The notes beneath the pieces are model-generated. The model saw only the letters and a program-made list of their open reading frames with translations, searched no databases and was not told the origin of the DNA. The translations under genes were made by a program, and so were the position numbers. From Biomaibacter acetigenes (GTDB taxonomy: Bacteria > Bacillota > Thermosediminibacteria > Thermosediminibacterales > Tepidanaerobacteraceae), in contig NZ_CP033169.1 in the NCBI RefSeq assembly GCF_003691585.1, positions 1,984,001-2,048,000 on the forward strand: a DNA stretch of 64,000 nt, given 5' to 3'. This document shows positions 54,826 to 63,817 of the stretch, in pieces (the stretch's first letter is position 1; each line of letters starts with the position of its first letter).

Positions 54826-55652
54826 CTGGCTCCCTCCCCTTTCGCTGTGCGGGCTTTTAATCCAAACAACATGCGCAGCTTGTCCATAAAGGTGGGTTCA
54901 ACTTCTTCTATGGTCATCAAGGGTACATCTTCTCCCTCAATGCGCCGGGTTATGTTCCTATAAGCCTGGCCTGCTCTTGAGGCCTCGTCTGCCACAGCAG
55001 GCTCCCCACGGTTGGTGGATACCACGATTTTTTCATCTTCGGGAACCACTCCTAAAAGCTCTATGGCCAGGATATCTATCATATCATCAATATTCATCAT
55101 GTCGCCGCGCTTCACCATGTCGGGCCTGATTCGGTTAATCAACAGTTTAGGCTCTTCAAAACCCGATGCTTCCAGAAGACCGACTATTCTGTCTGCATCT
55201 CTCACGGCAGATACTTCAGGGGTTGTAACTATAATGGCTTTGTCGGCTCCGGCTATGGCGTTTTTAAAACCCTGTTCTATTCCAGCGGGACAGTCTATGA
55301 GCACATAATCGAAATCCTTGCGCAGTTCATCACATAATTTCTTCATCTGGTCCGGTGTTACTGCTGTCTTATCCTTTGTCTGGGCTGCCGGTAAAAGATA
55401 AAGATTTTCGAAGCGCTTGTCCTTTATAAGGGCCTGTTTTAACCTGCATATCCCATGAGTTACATCTACCAGGTCATAAACAATCCTGTTCTCCAACCCC
55501 ATTACAACATCCAGATTTCTCAGTCCGATATCCGCATCTACCATTACAACCTTTCTGTGTTTATAAAGAGCAAGGCCTGTCCCGATGTTTGCTGTGGTTG
55601 TGGTCTTCCCAACCCCTCCCTTTCCTGAAGTAATTACCAATACCTGACTCAT
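54813..55652 (-). CDS. minD: Septum site-determining ATPase MinD
   Basis: A 279-residue ParA-like ATPase that binds the membrane as a dimer and recruits MinC. The deviant Walker A is SGKGGVGKTTTTAN, with DADIGLRNLD and DCPAGIEQGF. The C-terminal part (EPTFMDKLRMLFGLKAR) should be the amphipathic membrane-targeting helix, followed by a short extra tail. Between minC and minE with short overlaps on both sides. Confidence 0.97.
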   Translation of the reverse strand: MSQVLVITSGKGGVGKTTTTANIGTGLALYKHRKVVMVDADIGLRNLDVVMGLENRIVYDLVDVTHGICRLKQALIKDKRFENLYLLPAAQTKDKTAVTPDQMKKLCDELRKDFDYVLIDCPAGIEQGFKNAIAGADKAIIVTTPEVSAVRDADRIVGLLEASGFEEPKLLINRIRPDMVKRGDMMNIDDMIDILAIELLGVVPEDEKIVVSTNRGEPAVADEASRAGQAYRNITRRIEGEDVPLMTIEEVEPTFMDKLRMLFGLKARTAKGEGARWTF

Positions 55653-56296
55653 TTAATCCCCTCCTGTTTTCTTTTTATGCTTTCAAAATTTAACTGGTAA
55701 TATGGTTCTATTATAATGGCTTTGTCTTTCAAGCGTGCTATTTCAGGGAATTGCGGCACCTCTTGCTTCTCCTCCGGGGGTCTTGAAATGATACCGGCTA
55801 TTCGGAGCTGGGTGGGCTGAAGCCGGAAAGCCGCCACAATTGCCGACATATCTCCGCGGGCTCCTGCGTGCGCCATACCCCTTAATACACCCATTACCAG
55901 GATGTCCCCTGCAGCTACAATTTCACTTCCCGGATTAACATCCCCGAGAATCACAATGGTTCCCTTATAGGATATTTTTTGTCCCGACCTCACAGTTTTC
56001 TTTAAAAGTAAAATGCGGTTACGGGATTGTCTCGGAAAAATAAAGGTTTTTGGAGGCGCTTGCTTTTGCAGGCTCATGTCGAATTCCTTTAAGAGCTGTT
56101 CAAGATTCATGTATTCTTCAGGGCTTAAAGTTCCGTTTTTTACTTTTATGTGAGCCCTGCTACCGGCGAAAAAATCTTTGCCGCTTTTTAGTTTTTCATA
56201 AATGGCATTTTTGGTGCTCTCAAAATCGGCACATTTTTCCAGTATTATACTGATACCATCCCGGTTACCTTTTATTATCACAGGTTCAATAGCCAT
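55649..56296 (-). CDS. minC: Septum site-determining protein MinC
   Basis: A 215-residue FtsZ inhibitor. The N-terminal domain (AIEPVIIKGNRDGISIILEK) is followed by the C-terminal beta-helix binding MinD (GDVNPGSEIVAAGDILVMGVLRGMAHAGARGD). ATG 56296 has GGAGGG about 7 nt upstream; an in-frame start at 56338 precedes that site. It overlaps minD by 4 nt. Confidence 0.95.
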   Translation of the reverse strand: MAIEPVIIKGNRDGISIILEKCADFESTKNAIYEKLKSGKDFFAGSRAHIKVKNGTLSPEEYMNLEQLLKEFDMSLQKQAPPKTFIFPRQSRNRILLLKKTVRSGQKISYKGTIVILGDVNPGSEIVAAGDILVMGVLRGMAHAGARGDMSAIVAAFRLQPTQLRIAGIISRPPEEKQEVPQFPEIARLKDKAIIIEPYYQLNFESIKRKQEGIK

Positions 56297-56365
56297 AACA
56301 ATTCCCTCCAACGCTTGCATAACATATTTATTCTTCATAAAACAGGTAATTCCTTCTTTTTCATG

Positions 56366-56399
56366 TAAAAAAACCAGAATCTGTAAAGATTCCGGTTTT
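56366..56399 (-). terminator. Intrinsic terminator after mrdA
   Basis: Minus strand ACCGGAATC-TTTACA-GATTCTGGT followed by TTTTTT, overlapping the mrdA stop. It would partly separate mre/mrdA from minCDE transcription. Confidence 0.85.
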
Positions 56400-58476
56400 A
56401 CGGCTGAACAAGGTAATCTTCCTGCTTGATATTTTCATTAAGATGAAAATAAGTTTCCAGTATGGCTCTGGCCACGGGGCCACCTGTACTTCCGCCGGAA
56501 CCCGCCTGTTCTATGAATACTGCTACAGCGATTTCCGGGTCATCAAAAGGTGCAAAGGCTACAAACCATCCATGCGGGTCTTTTGTCAGATCCCATTGAG
56601 CTGTTCCCGTCTTTCCGGCCAGCGGAATGGGAAAGTTGGCAAATGCCGAATAAGCGGTACCCCCGGGTGAGACTACTCCCCTCATGCCCTTCTTTATTAT
56701 TTCAAAGGTCTTTGAAGAAACATCCACTCTTCCCGCTATCTCCGGTTTCTTTTCCAGCACCACCTTACCGCTGGCATCCACTATGGATTTTATTATATGC
56801 GGTTTCATCCAGTAGCCGTTGTTTGCAATCGCTGCAACATAGTCGGCAATCTGCAGCGGTGTGAAGCTATGATAACCCTGGCCTATGGCCGCATCCAGTG
56901 TTTCAGCGGGATACCAGACCTTATCTTCCGAACGTTTGAAAACACTCGCTTTGTAATCCCTGCTGGCCACCGTTCCCTCTTTTTCTCCCGGCAGTTCAAT
57001 GCCCGTAAGTTTTCCCAGACCATACATCCTGGCATATTTCTCTATATTATCTATTCCCAAGCGCCTTCCCATTTCATAGAAAAATATATTGCACGACTGG
57101 GCAAGAGCTTTCACAATATTTACAGTGCCATGGCCGCCGGGCTTCCAATCTTTTTTGGGCGCTATGGTCCAGTAAACTCCGGGGTCGTATATATATTCTT
57201 TCTCTGTGGTTACCTTATTTTCCAGCGCTGCAGTAGCAGTTACCATCTTAAATACAGAACCGGGCGGATATGTCCCGGCTATGGCGGTATTGACCATGGG
57301 TCTCAGTGGGTTATTGACAAGACTTTGCCATTCTTTCTGAGTAATTCCCCGGGCAAACATATTGGGATCGAAGTCCGGGACGCTAACCATTGCCAGTACT
57401 TCACCGGTTTTAACATTGAGAACCACCACGGCACCCTTTTTTGCATTCGGAAATGGCTTGTATTTATCTGTTTGCAGCTTTAATAATTCTTCCCGCAGGG
57501 CATTTTCTGCCACCTGCTGTAACCTGGCATCAATGGTAAGATTTACGGTATCTCCGGGAATAGGCGGTTCCTGCCCTAATACTTTAATGGGTTTGCCGGT
57601 AGATGTCACTTCCACCTGTTGCCCGCCGTCCTTCCCTTTTAAATAAGGTTCCAGCACTTTTTCAAGCCCCATCTTACCTATCAAGTCTCCCGGCCGGTAG
57701 CCCTTATCTTTAAGTGATTGAAGTTCTTCTCGATTAATTTCGCCCACATATCCATAAATATGGGAACCAATATTTCCATACAGGTAATTCCGAATGGGTT
57801 CCACTTCAATAACCACACCGGGAAGACGGCTTTCCTCGATTCTGGAGATCGTTTGAAAATCCACATCGGTTTTTAAACGTACAGGCATGTACTTTTTATA
57901 TCCCTGGTCCCTTATTCTGTTTCTGAAGGTGTCATAACGGTATGTGGCAAGCACCTGGGCGCCAGGCTTCAAGTTAAGGCTTATTTTACCTGTGGAAAAG
58001 TCTATTTTTTGGGGTATAACTTGTTTACCCGAAGCCTCTTCAAAGATCTTCACATCATTTTGGTCCAGCTTTCCGTCTCCGTTCAAGTCCACAATCGGTA
58101 TCTGGTTTAACAAAAACTCTCCTTTTTCATCCAGCACATATTTTTCGTTTGATACATCGGTGAAATGTGGAATCTTCAGAATCTGGCCCAATGTTTGAAA
58201 AACCCTGTCCTGTTCATCTGGTTTTGAATTTACATTCATATATGATACCGTAAAACTGGGGCGGTTGTTGACAAGTTCCCTCCCGTACCTATCCTTAAAA
58301 ACACCGCGAGGAGCCGTAACAGGGATAAGCCTTATACGGTTTTCCTGGGCCAGTTTTTCATATTCGTCGCCCTTAACAATCTGAAGTGTAGAAAGGCCGG
58401 CGGTTAAAAATACGAATACGCATACAACAGCACTTATGAAAATATATAAACGTTTTTCCAGCTTTTTTACATCCAC
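56398..58476 (-). CDS. mrdA: Penicillin-binding protein 2 (elongasome transpeptidase)
   Basis: A 692-residue class-B PBP that cross-links side-wall peptidoglycan with RodA. One N-terminal membrane anchor (LYIFISAVVCVFVFLTAG), a dimerisation domain, and the transpeptidase with PPGSVFKMV (SxxK), AQSCNIFF (SxN) and LAGKTGTAQW (KTG). It contains an insert with an EF-hand-like or dockerin-like string DLNGDGKLDQNDVKIFEEA near residue 135, unusual for PBP2 but seen in some Firmicutes. GTG 58476 has GAGGGG 6 nt upstream. Confidence 0.95.
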   Translation of the reverse strand: MDVKKLEKRLYIFISAVVCVFVFLTAGLSTLQIVKGDEYEKLAQENRIRLIPVTAPRGVFKDRYGRELVNNRPSFTVSYMNVNSKPDEQDRVFQTLGQILKIPHFTDVSNEKYVLDEKGEFLLNQIPIVDLNGDGKLDQNDVKIFEEASGKQVIPQKIDFSTGKISLNLKPGAQVLATYRYDTFRNRIRDQGYKKYMPVRLKTDVDFQTISRIEESRLPGVVIEVEPIRNYLYGNIGSHIYGYVGEINREELQSLKDKGYRPGDLIGKMGLEKVLEPYLKGKDGGQQVEVTSTGKPIKVLGQEPPIPGDTVNLTIDARLQQVAENALREELLKLQTDKYKPFPNAKKGAVVVLNVKTGEVLAMVSVPDFDPNMFARGITQKEWQSLVNNPLRPMVNTAIAGTYPPGSVFKMVTATAALENKVTTEKEYIYDPGVYWTIAPKKDWKPGGHGTVNIVKALAQSCNIFFYEMGRRLGIDNIEKYARMYGLGKLTGIELPGEKEGTVASRDYKASVFKRSEDKVWYPAETLDAAIGQGYHSFTPLQIADYVAAIANNGYWMKPHIIKSIVDASGKVVLEKKPEIAGRVDVSSKTFEIIKKGMRGVVSPGGTAYSAFANFPIPLAGKTGTAQWDLTKDPHGWFVAFAPFDDPEIAVAVFIEQAGSGGSTGGPVARAILETYFHLNENIKQEDYLVQP

Positions 58477-58493
58477 GGTGATCCCCTCAAGGC

Positions 58494-58997
58494 TCAATAT
58501 TTCACATTGAAATAGTAATCGAAAAATCGCTCTATTTTTACTATTGCGTAATATACAAAGGGTGAAATTATCATATTAAAAAGAGCCGACGGAAGAACAA
58601 TCGGCGTGAAAAAATACCATGGATTTGTTATCTCCTTAAAAATCAAACTTAAAAAAATGAATATAATATTGTATACCAGGGTTCCCAGAAAAGTAAGGCT
58701 CATGGTGATAATAGCCGGACCCTTGAATATATCCCTGGTAAAATATCCCTGGATATAACCGGTAAGAAATTTTATTAGAGCATTAAAACCCAAAAACCTG
58801 CCATAAACTATGTCTTCTAAAATACCGTTGACAAACCCCATAAATGCCCCCATGTTCTCTCCTTTTACCAGTGAGCAGCATAAGGCGAAAACCAGGGGCA
58901 GGTCCGGTTTAATTCCCCCGATTTTAAAAAGTTCCATGACAGTAGATTGGAAAACCAGGAGTATAACCATTATAAAAACATATGCCATCATTCTCAA
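58494..58997 (-). CDS. mreD: Rod shape-determining protein MreD
   Basis: A 167-residue polytopic protein with about five to six membrane segments (VFIMVILLVFQSTVMELF, MGFVNGILEDIVYG, LGFNALIKFLTGYIQGYF), linking the MreBC machinery to the membrane. It overlaps mreC by 4 nt and precedes mrdA. Confidence 0.92.
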   Translation of the reverse strand: MRMMAYVFIMVILLVFQSTVMELFKIGGIKPDLPLVFALCCSLVKGENMGAFMGFVNGILEDIVYGRFLGFNALIKFLTGYIQGYFTRDIFKGPAIITMSLTFLGTLVYNIIFIFLSLIFKEITNPWYFFTPIVLPSALFNMIISPFVYYAIVKIERFFDYYFNVKY

Positions 58998-59857
58998 GGA
59001 TTGCTACCTCCCTGGTTACCATTCTGGCTTTTAATTACAAATACCTGTTCAAGTTTTTGAAAGTCTACCTCGGGTCTTACTATTGCATACTGCATTAGGT
59101 CATACGGTTCTTTCTTTGCCTCCACCACTTCTCCTATTATAATTCCCTTGGGTATAATACCCCCCAGACCGGAGGATATCACCACGTCACCTTTGACGAG
59201 GTTGGCTTCCTGGGGCAAAAAAACCATTTTCACAAAACCTCTTGGAGCTGGATCTATGGTTCCTTTCAGTATGCCATTATCCCGTGTGCGTTCTATCATG
59301 GCACTGACCGAACTCCGGTCATCGGTTATCAGAAGCACTTTTGCATAGTTTTTCCCTACACTGATTGTATACCCTGCCAGGCCTTGATCTGTGATTACAG
59401 CCATATCCTTCCTTATGCCATTGTTTTCTCCCTTGTCAATTAAAATCACATTGAACCAGTTTCCGGGGTCCCTGCCTATGACTTCCGCCGCTTCCAGTTC
59501 ATATTGAAAATTACGTTGTTTTAAACCCAGCATACTTCTGAGATTAATGTTTTCCCTCTGGTATTCTAAAAACCGCTGTTTGTATTGTTCAAGCTCCTTG
59601 ACCTGTTTTCGCAGCTCTTCATTTTGTTTTTTCAGGGCAAACATTTCAGGAATGGTGCTAAAACCTTCTTTTATTGTTAAACTAGCTGTATACAAAACTT
59701 TTTGAGCTGGGCTAATGGCAGTTATAACCGGAAGCCCTAACCTGTTAAAAAGATCTTTATTTTTGGCTGTAAAATTTATAGTAAAAATGAGCACTGACAG
59801 AATGAGGGCCAGAAACCACCATCTTTTGCTCCTAAACAGACGCACCAAAAATACCAC
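58994..59857 (-). CDS. mreC: Rod shape-determining protein MreC
   Basis: A 287-residue bitopic protein: N-terminal membrane segment (WWFLALILSVLIFTINF), a periplasm-facing coiled coil (FALKKQNEELRKQVKELEQYKQ) and the beta-rich MreC domain (VIGRDPGNWFNVILIDKGENNGI, VSAMIERTRDNGILKGT). It activates the elongasome. Between mreB and mreD. Confidence 0.95.
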   Translation of the reverse strand: MVFLVRLFRSKRWWFLALILSVLIFTINFTAKNKDLFNRLGLPVITAISPAQKVLYTASLTIKEGFSTIPEMFALKKQNEELRKQVKELEQYKQRFLEYQRENINLRSMLGLKQRNFQYELEAAEVIGRDPGNWFNVILIDKGENNGIRKDMAVITDQGLAGYTISVGKNYAKVLLITDDRSSVSAMIERTRDNGILKGTIDPAPRGFVKMVFLPQEANLVKGDVVISSGLGGIIPKGIIIGEVVEAKKEPYDLMQYAIVRPEVDFQKLEQVFVIKSQNGNQGGSNP

Positions 59858-59862
59858 GCCCT

Positions 59863-60897
59863 TTAACCTACTTTCTTAGGAGAAATCAGCGCCCGTCTCC
59901 ATGTATCCAGGCCCTCAAGCACTTTGCCTGTTCCCATAGCCACACAATCCAGGGGATTTTCGGCAATGTGCACGGGCATCCCTGTTTCCTGATTCACCCG
60001 TTTATCCAGGCCGGACAAAAGTGAACCTCCACCGGTCATAACTATGCCGCGGTCCATAATATCCGCCGCCAGTTCGGGGGGAGTTTTCTCCAGGGTTACT
60101 TTTATGGCATCGACTATGTTGTTGACAGGTTCCGCCAGAGCTGTCCTGACTTCTTCGGAAGTAACCTTTATGGTTTTTGGAAGGCCTGTTACAAGGTCTC
60201 TTCCCCTAACTTCCATGGATTCTTCTTTGGGTCCGCCGGCGGCAGAACCGATGGATATCTTTATCTCTTCTGCCGTACGTTCACCAATCATGAGGTTATA
60301 TTCTTTTTTAATGTAATATACAATGGATTCGTCCATCTCATCTCCGCCGATGCGGATGGATTTGCTGGTGACTATGCCTCCCAGGGAAATAATAGCTACT
60401 TCGGTAGTACCACCGCCGATGTCAACCACCATGTTTCCCGTAGGCTCATTGACTTCGAGCCCCGCACCAATGGCTGCAGCCATGGGCTCTTCTATAATAT
60501 AGGCCTCCCGGGCTCCCGCTTGAAGTGTGGCGTCAATTACAGCCCGCTTTTCCACCTCAGTAACACCGGAAGGCACGCCAACCACAACCCTTGGCTTTAT
60601 GAATGTCCTGCTTCTCAGGGCTTTTGAGATAAAATATTTTAACATGCTTTGAGTCACATCAAAGTCTGCGATAACTCCGTCTTTCATGGGACGAATGGCG
60701 ATGATATTGCCTGGAGTGCGGCCTATCATCTGTTTAGCTTCATCCCCTACAGCCAGAATAGCTCCAGTGTCTCTCTGGATGGCTACCACAGAAGGTTCCC
60801 TCGAAACTATGCCCTTTCCCCTCACATGAACCAGCGTATTTGCAGTACCCAGATCAATGCCCAAATCCTTTGATAGCATATTGAAAAATGAAACCAT
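59863..60897 (-). CDS. mreB: Rod shape-determining protein MreB
   Basis: A 344-residue bacterial actin guiding side-wall synthesis: [53 protein letters not shown] and [18 protein letters not shown]. Full length. First of mreB-mreC-mreD-mrdA, 43 nt after radC. Confidence 0.97.
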   Translation of the reverse strand: MVSFFNMLSKDLGIDLGTANTLVHVRGKGIVSREPSVVAIQRDTGAILAVGDEAKQMIGRTPGNIIAIRPMKDGVIADFDVTQSMLKYFISKALRSRTFIKPRVVVGVPSGVTEVEKRAVIDATLQAGAREAYIIEEPMAAAIGAGLEVNEPTGNMVVDIGGGTTEVAIISLGGIVTSKSIRIGGDEMDESIVYYIKKEYNLMIGERTAEEIKISIGSAAGGPKEESMEVRGRDLVTGLPKTIKVTSEEVRTALAEPVNNIVDAIKVTLEKTPPELAADIMDRGIVMTGGGSLLSGLDKRVNQETGMPVHIAENPLDCVAMGTGKVLEGLDTWRRALISPKKVG

Positions 60898-60939
60898 GAA
60901 AAATTTTTCTCCTTTCTAGTCGCCTCGTGTTTTTATTTA

Positions 60940-61635
60940 TTATATTATTCCTTTTTCCCTAAGACTTATATATACGCCATTACCTATTATTACATGGTCA
61001 ACAACCTCTATGCCCAGTATCTTCCCAGCCTCAATCAACCTTCTGGTGATTTCTACATCTTCACGGCTTGGGGCGGGATCTCCGCTCGGGTGGTTGTGAA
61101 CCAGTATCATGGAAGCGCTGCTTCTCCTGATAGCCGGTTTAAAGACTTCCCGAGGGTGTACGATAGAGGAGTTAAGACTTCCTACGGATACGTCCTCAAC
61201 GGAAATCACATGATTTTTTATGTTTAACAATATAACCTTGAAATGTTCTTTTTCTAAAAACCTCATTTCCTCCATAAGTAAATTTTTTACATCAACAGGT
61301 GTGTTTATAACTGTCGGATTTTGTCCGGTATATGAAGAAATCCTGCGTCCAAGTTCAACTGCGGCCTTTATTTGTACGGATTTTGCCAGGCCTATGCCTT
61401 TAATTTTGGAAAGCTCTTCTATGCTACTGTCGGCAACAAAGGCCAGACCGGATTTTGCACCATCTCCCTTTAAAATCCTTTGAGCCAGAACCAGGGCGGA
61501 CTCGGTAGGAGTGCCTGTCCTGATCAGGAGAGCCAGAAGCTCTGCATCGCTTAATACCTGTGCTCCGTATCGTTCCAGGCGCTCCCTGGGGCGTTCTTCT
61601 TTTGGTAAATCCTTTATGGTAAAACTTTTTGTCAA
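60940..61635 (-). CDS. radC: RadC family JAB-domain protein
   Basis: A 231-residue protein of the RadC (UPF0758) family. An N-terminal helix-hairpin-helix region (LSKIKGIGLAKSVQIKAAVEL) precedes the JAB1/MPN metalloprotease-like domain with the zinc motif LVHNHPSGDPAPSREDVEIT. The role is unknown despite the name; a DNA repair role was later disputed. Between maf and mreB, as in Bacillus. Confidence 0.95.
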   Translation of the reverse strand: MTKSFTIKDLPKEERPRERLERYGAQVLSDAELLALLIRTGTPTESALVLAQRILKGDGAKSGLAFVADSSIEELSKIKGIGLAKSVQIKAAVELGRRISSYTGQNPTVINTPVDVKNLLMEEMRFLEKEHFKVILLNIKNHVISVEDVSVGSLNSSIVHPREVFKPAIRRSSASMILVHNHPSGDPAPSREDVEITRRLIEAGKILGIEVVDHVIIGNGVYISLREKGII

Positions 61636-61652
61636 AAGATTACCTCCTGATA

Positions 61653-62237
61653 TTAAAGTATTTCGATGCCAAATTCCGCAAGTAGGGTGTTTAATTTGAA
61701 CAAAGGCAATCCCACTATATTATAATAACATCCCTCAATTTTCTCAACCAGCAGCGACCCCTTGCCCTGAATGCCATAAGCCCCAGCTTTATCAAGGGGT
61801 TCACCAGTATTTATATAGTTTTCTATCTCCCTTTGGGAAAGGTTTTTAAATTTGACTTTGCTTTCCTCATAATCTTTAATTTGCCCGCCGGTTTTTGCAT
61901 CTATTAAAGCTATGCCTGTATAAACCGAATGCCACCGGCCGCTCAGGCGGGAAAGCATCTCCATGGCCTGTTCTTTATCCCGGGGTTTTCCCAGAATTAG
62001 GCCATCTATCACAACAATTGTATCGGCGCCAAGGATAAGACCATCTTTATGCCGCCGGGCGACATCTTTTGCCTTATTTTCCGCCAGGGTGACTGCTATA
62101 AGATTAGGAGGCAGGTGTAAATGGATGCTTTCTTCACTGCCGCTGGGATCTACGGTAAAATCAAGGCCAAGCTGCAACAAGAGATGTTTTCGCCTTGGTG
62201 AAGCCGATGCAAGAATTATTTTTTTTGACACATTCAT
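61653..62237 (-). CDS. maf: Maf family nucleoside triphosphate pyrophosphatase
   Basis: A 194-residue house-cleaning pyrophosphatase for modified or canonical dTTP/UTP. Signatures ILASASPRRKHLL, GADTIVVIDGLILGKP, DKEQAMEMLSRLSGRWHSVYTG, INTGEPLDKAGAYGIQGKGS and IVGLPLF. Directly followed by radC. Confidence 0.96.
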   Translation of the reverse strand: MNVSKKIILASASPRRKHLLLQLGLDFTVDPSGSEESIHLHLPPNLIAVTLAENKAKDVARRHKDGLILGADTIVVIDGLILGKPRDKEQAMEMLSRLSGRWHSVYTGIALIDAKTGGQIKDYEESKVKFKNLSQREIENYINTGEPLDKAGAYGIQGKGSLLVEKIEGCYYNIVGLPLFKLNTLLAEFGIEIL

Positions 62238-62242
62238 CGCCT

Positions 62243-62491
62243 CTACATGCGCTGGTACAAAAGTATACCAATGATCAGCCCTACAGCCGCCGCAAGATTA
62301 AGGTTAATGTTAAATCCAAAAGTCATCGTAGCAATGCCCATATCCAGTTTTGTGGGGGAAAGGCCGATGCTTTTACCATAGGCAAGAAGGGGCACATATT
62401 TTCCTAAAACCTGTCCCAAAACGCCTCCTATTACCAAACCCACCAGTAATATTATAACCAGTAATGCAGTGCTACGATAATTTCGTTTCAT
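62243..62491 (-). CDS. DUF4321 membrane protein
   Basis: An 82-residue two-span protein (ALLVIILLVGLVIGGVLGQVLGKYVPLL and NLAAAVGLIIGILLYQRM) with the conserved mid region FGFNINLNLAA. DUF4321 is found next to maf in Clostridia; function unknown. It overlaps the Gx transporter gene by 4 nt. Confidence 0.85.
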   Translation of the reverse strand: MKRNYRSTALLVIILLVGLVIGGVLGQVLGKYVPLLAYGKSIGLSPTKLDMGIATMTFGFNINLNLAAAVGLIIGILLYQRM

Positions 62492-63027
62492 CTTTTTATC
62501 CTCTCCTCTCCCGGCAAATTGAATTTATTAAGCGTAATAAAAAGGTTCTGGCTTATAAAAAATGCCGCCAGGCCCGTAAAAAAACCGGTAAAAAGACCGA
62601 TTACCATCAAAAACGGCAGGTAGATGTAAAGCCCAAAAGTAGAAAGAATAATGCTTGCCACTGTTACCTGGGCAATATTATGTGTAACTCCGCCAACGAT
62701 GCTTATCCCCACCAGACTGAAGACCTTTCTAAAATATTTATAAAACAGGGCCATCATCAGTGTGCTCAGAACAGCTCCTGATAGGCTGTATAGAAGGCTT
62801 GACATGGAACCTGTCAGCAGAGCCCCAATAAGGCACCGGAGAATATTTACCGTTAGTCCTTCTTTAACGCCGTACATCACTATGGCCAGAAGTGAAATAA
62901 TATTGGCAAGGCCAAGTTTTGCACCGGGTATTGGAAAGGGCACGGGTATCATATTTTCTATGATGTGAAGCACAAGGCCGAAAGTTACAAGAAGGGAGAG
63001 ATATATTATCTTCTGGTGTTTAACCAA
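62488..63027 (-). CDS. Gx transporter family protein (Hpre_diP_synt_I)
   Basis: A 179-residue polytopic protein with five or six spans: VLHIIENMIPVPFPIPGAKLGLANIISL is the family signature. The family was once named heptaprenyl diphosphate synthase component I but resembles an ECF-type substrate-binding membrane protein. It follows the NusG-II gene by 24 nt, a common pair. Confidence 0.9.
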   Translation of the reverse strand: MVKHQKIIYLSLLVTFGLVLHIIENMIPVPFPIPGAKLGLANIISLLAIVMYGVKEGLTVNILRCLIGALLTGSMSSLLYSLSGAVLSTLMMALFYKYFRKVFSLVGISIVGGVTHNIAQVTVASIILSTFGLYIYLPFLMVIGLFTGFFTGLAAFFISQNLFITLNKFNLPGEERIKR

Positions 63028-63051
63028 ATTTATTCATCCTTTACATTTGCT

Positions 63052-63435
63052 TTAAAAGCTTACAGCATCTAGATCGTTTTGAGCCCTGTCGCTCTGAATT
63101 TTAACCACGACTCTATTCGGCAGGCAAACTAACATCTGACCGGGACGGCTTGCCCAGCCCTGACGTTCGCAGTCCTTGTCGGGACACGGGGAATAAAGCA
63201 TCCTCACTTTATCCTTATCTACTTCCACTATGCTTTCCCCTAAGACCCCTGGTACCTTAACCTGCAGCTTTGGACCACCCTGGCCCAGGGATATTTTCTG
63301 AAAAGGTTGTCCATTTACCTCTATGACGGCATAAGTCTTGCCACCGCCGAAGCCGTAAGCCTGAAACCCTGCAAATATTAAAACGGCGCTGATCAGTATA
63401 AAGACTATGAGGATTTTATCTCCTTTAGTCACCAT
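63052..63435 (-). CDS. NusG domain II-containing protein
   Basis: A 127-residue protein with an N-terminal membrane span (ILIVFILISAVLIFAGF) and an extracellular NusG_II domain (YAVIEVNGQPFQKISL, VEVDKDKVRMLYSPCPDKDCERQGW, LVCLPNRVVVKI). The cysteines in CPDKDC and VCLP are characteristic. In other genomes it accompanies Gx transporters and FMN-binding proteins; function uncertain. First gene of the run ending in mrdA. Confidence 0.9.
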   Translation of the reverse strand: MVTKGDKILIVFILISAVLIFAGFQAYGFGGGKTYAVIEVNGQPFQKISLGQGGPKLQVKVPGVLGESIVEVDKDKVRMLYSPCPDKDCERQGWASRPGQMLVCLPNRVVVKIQSDRAQNDLDAVSF

Positions 63436-63466
63436 AAAACATCCCCGCCTGCTTTAATCTAAACTT

Positions 63467-63495
63467 AGTGTAACATTTTATTCCAACCAAAACAA
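63467..63495 (-). promoter_or_regulatory. Possible promoter of the NusG-II/maf/mre run
   Basis: Minus strand TTGTTT (63495-63490), 17-bp spacer, TACACT (63472-63467). A weak match at both boxes. Confidence 0.4.
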
Positions 63496-63524
63496 GTGGA
63501 AAAATTCCCTAAAGGAAAGGCATT

Positions 63525-63564
63525 AAAAAAGATTTTATAAGGTGCTTTACCTTATAAAATCTTT
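63525..63564 (-). terminator. Intrinsic terminator
   Basis: AAAGATTTTATAAGG pairs with CCTTATAAAATCTTT, a 15-bp perfect stem, with TTTTTT after it on the minus strand. It ends the transcript of the 63583 gene. Confidence 0.88.
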
Positions 63565-63582
63565 GTCCTTTCTATGATGATA

Positions 63583-63783
63583 TCAATCTTTTTTGTTTTT
63601 TTCTAAATGCGATTTTTCTTCAAGGATCCTTGCAAGTACCCGGGTTTTACAACTTAAATTGACAACAGAATTTTCCCCGGCTTTAAAATATCCTTTCACC
63701 GGTTCTGATATTTTCTTTATATCCTCATCTTCTTTGTGGTTTCCATCTAGCTTACTTTTTACTTTTACTGTACCATTTTTCAT
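63583..63783 (-). CDS. Hypothetical protein, 66 aa
   Basis: Not recognised. A small, very charged soluble protein (KVKSKLDGNHKEDEDIKKISEP) with one cysteine in VVNLSCKTRVLARILEE. ATG 63783 with AAGGATGATAG upstream. It follows the copper-chaperone-like gene by 34 nt and ends before a strong terminator, so it may be the last gene of a metal-related operon that begins outside the window. Confidence 0.5.
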   Translation of the reverse strand: MKNGTVKVKSKLDGNHKEDEDIKKISEPVKGYFKAGENSVVNLSCKTRVLARILEEKSHLEKNKKD

Positions 63784-63817
63784 GATCTATCATCCTTAAA
63801 CTTTTTCCATAAAGTTC

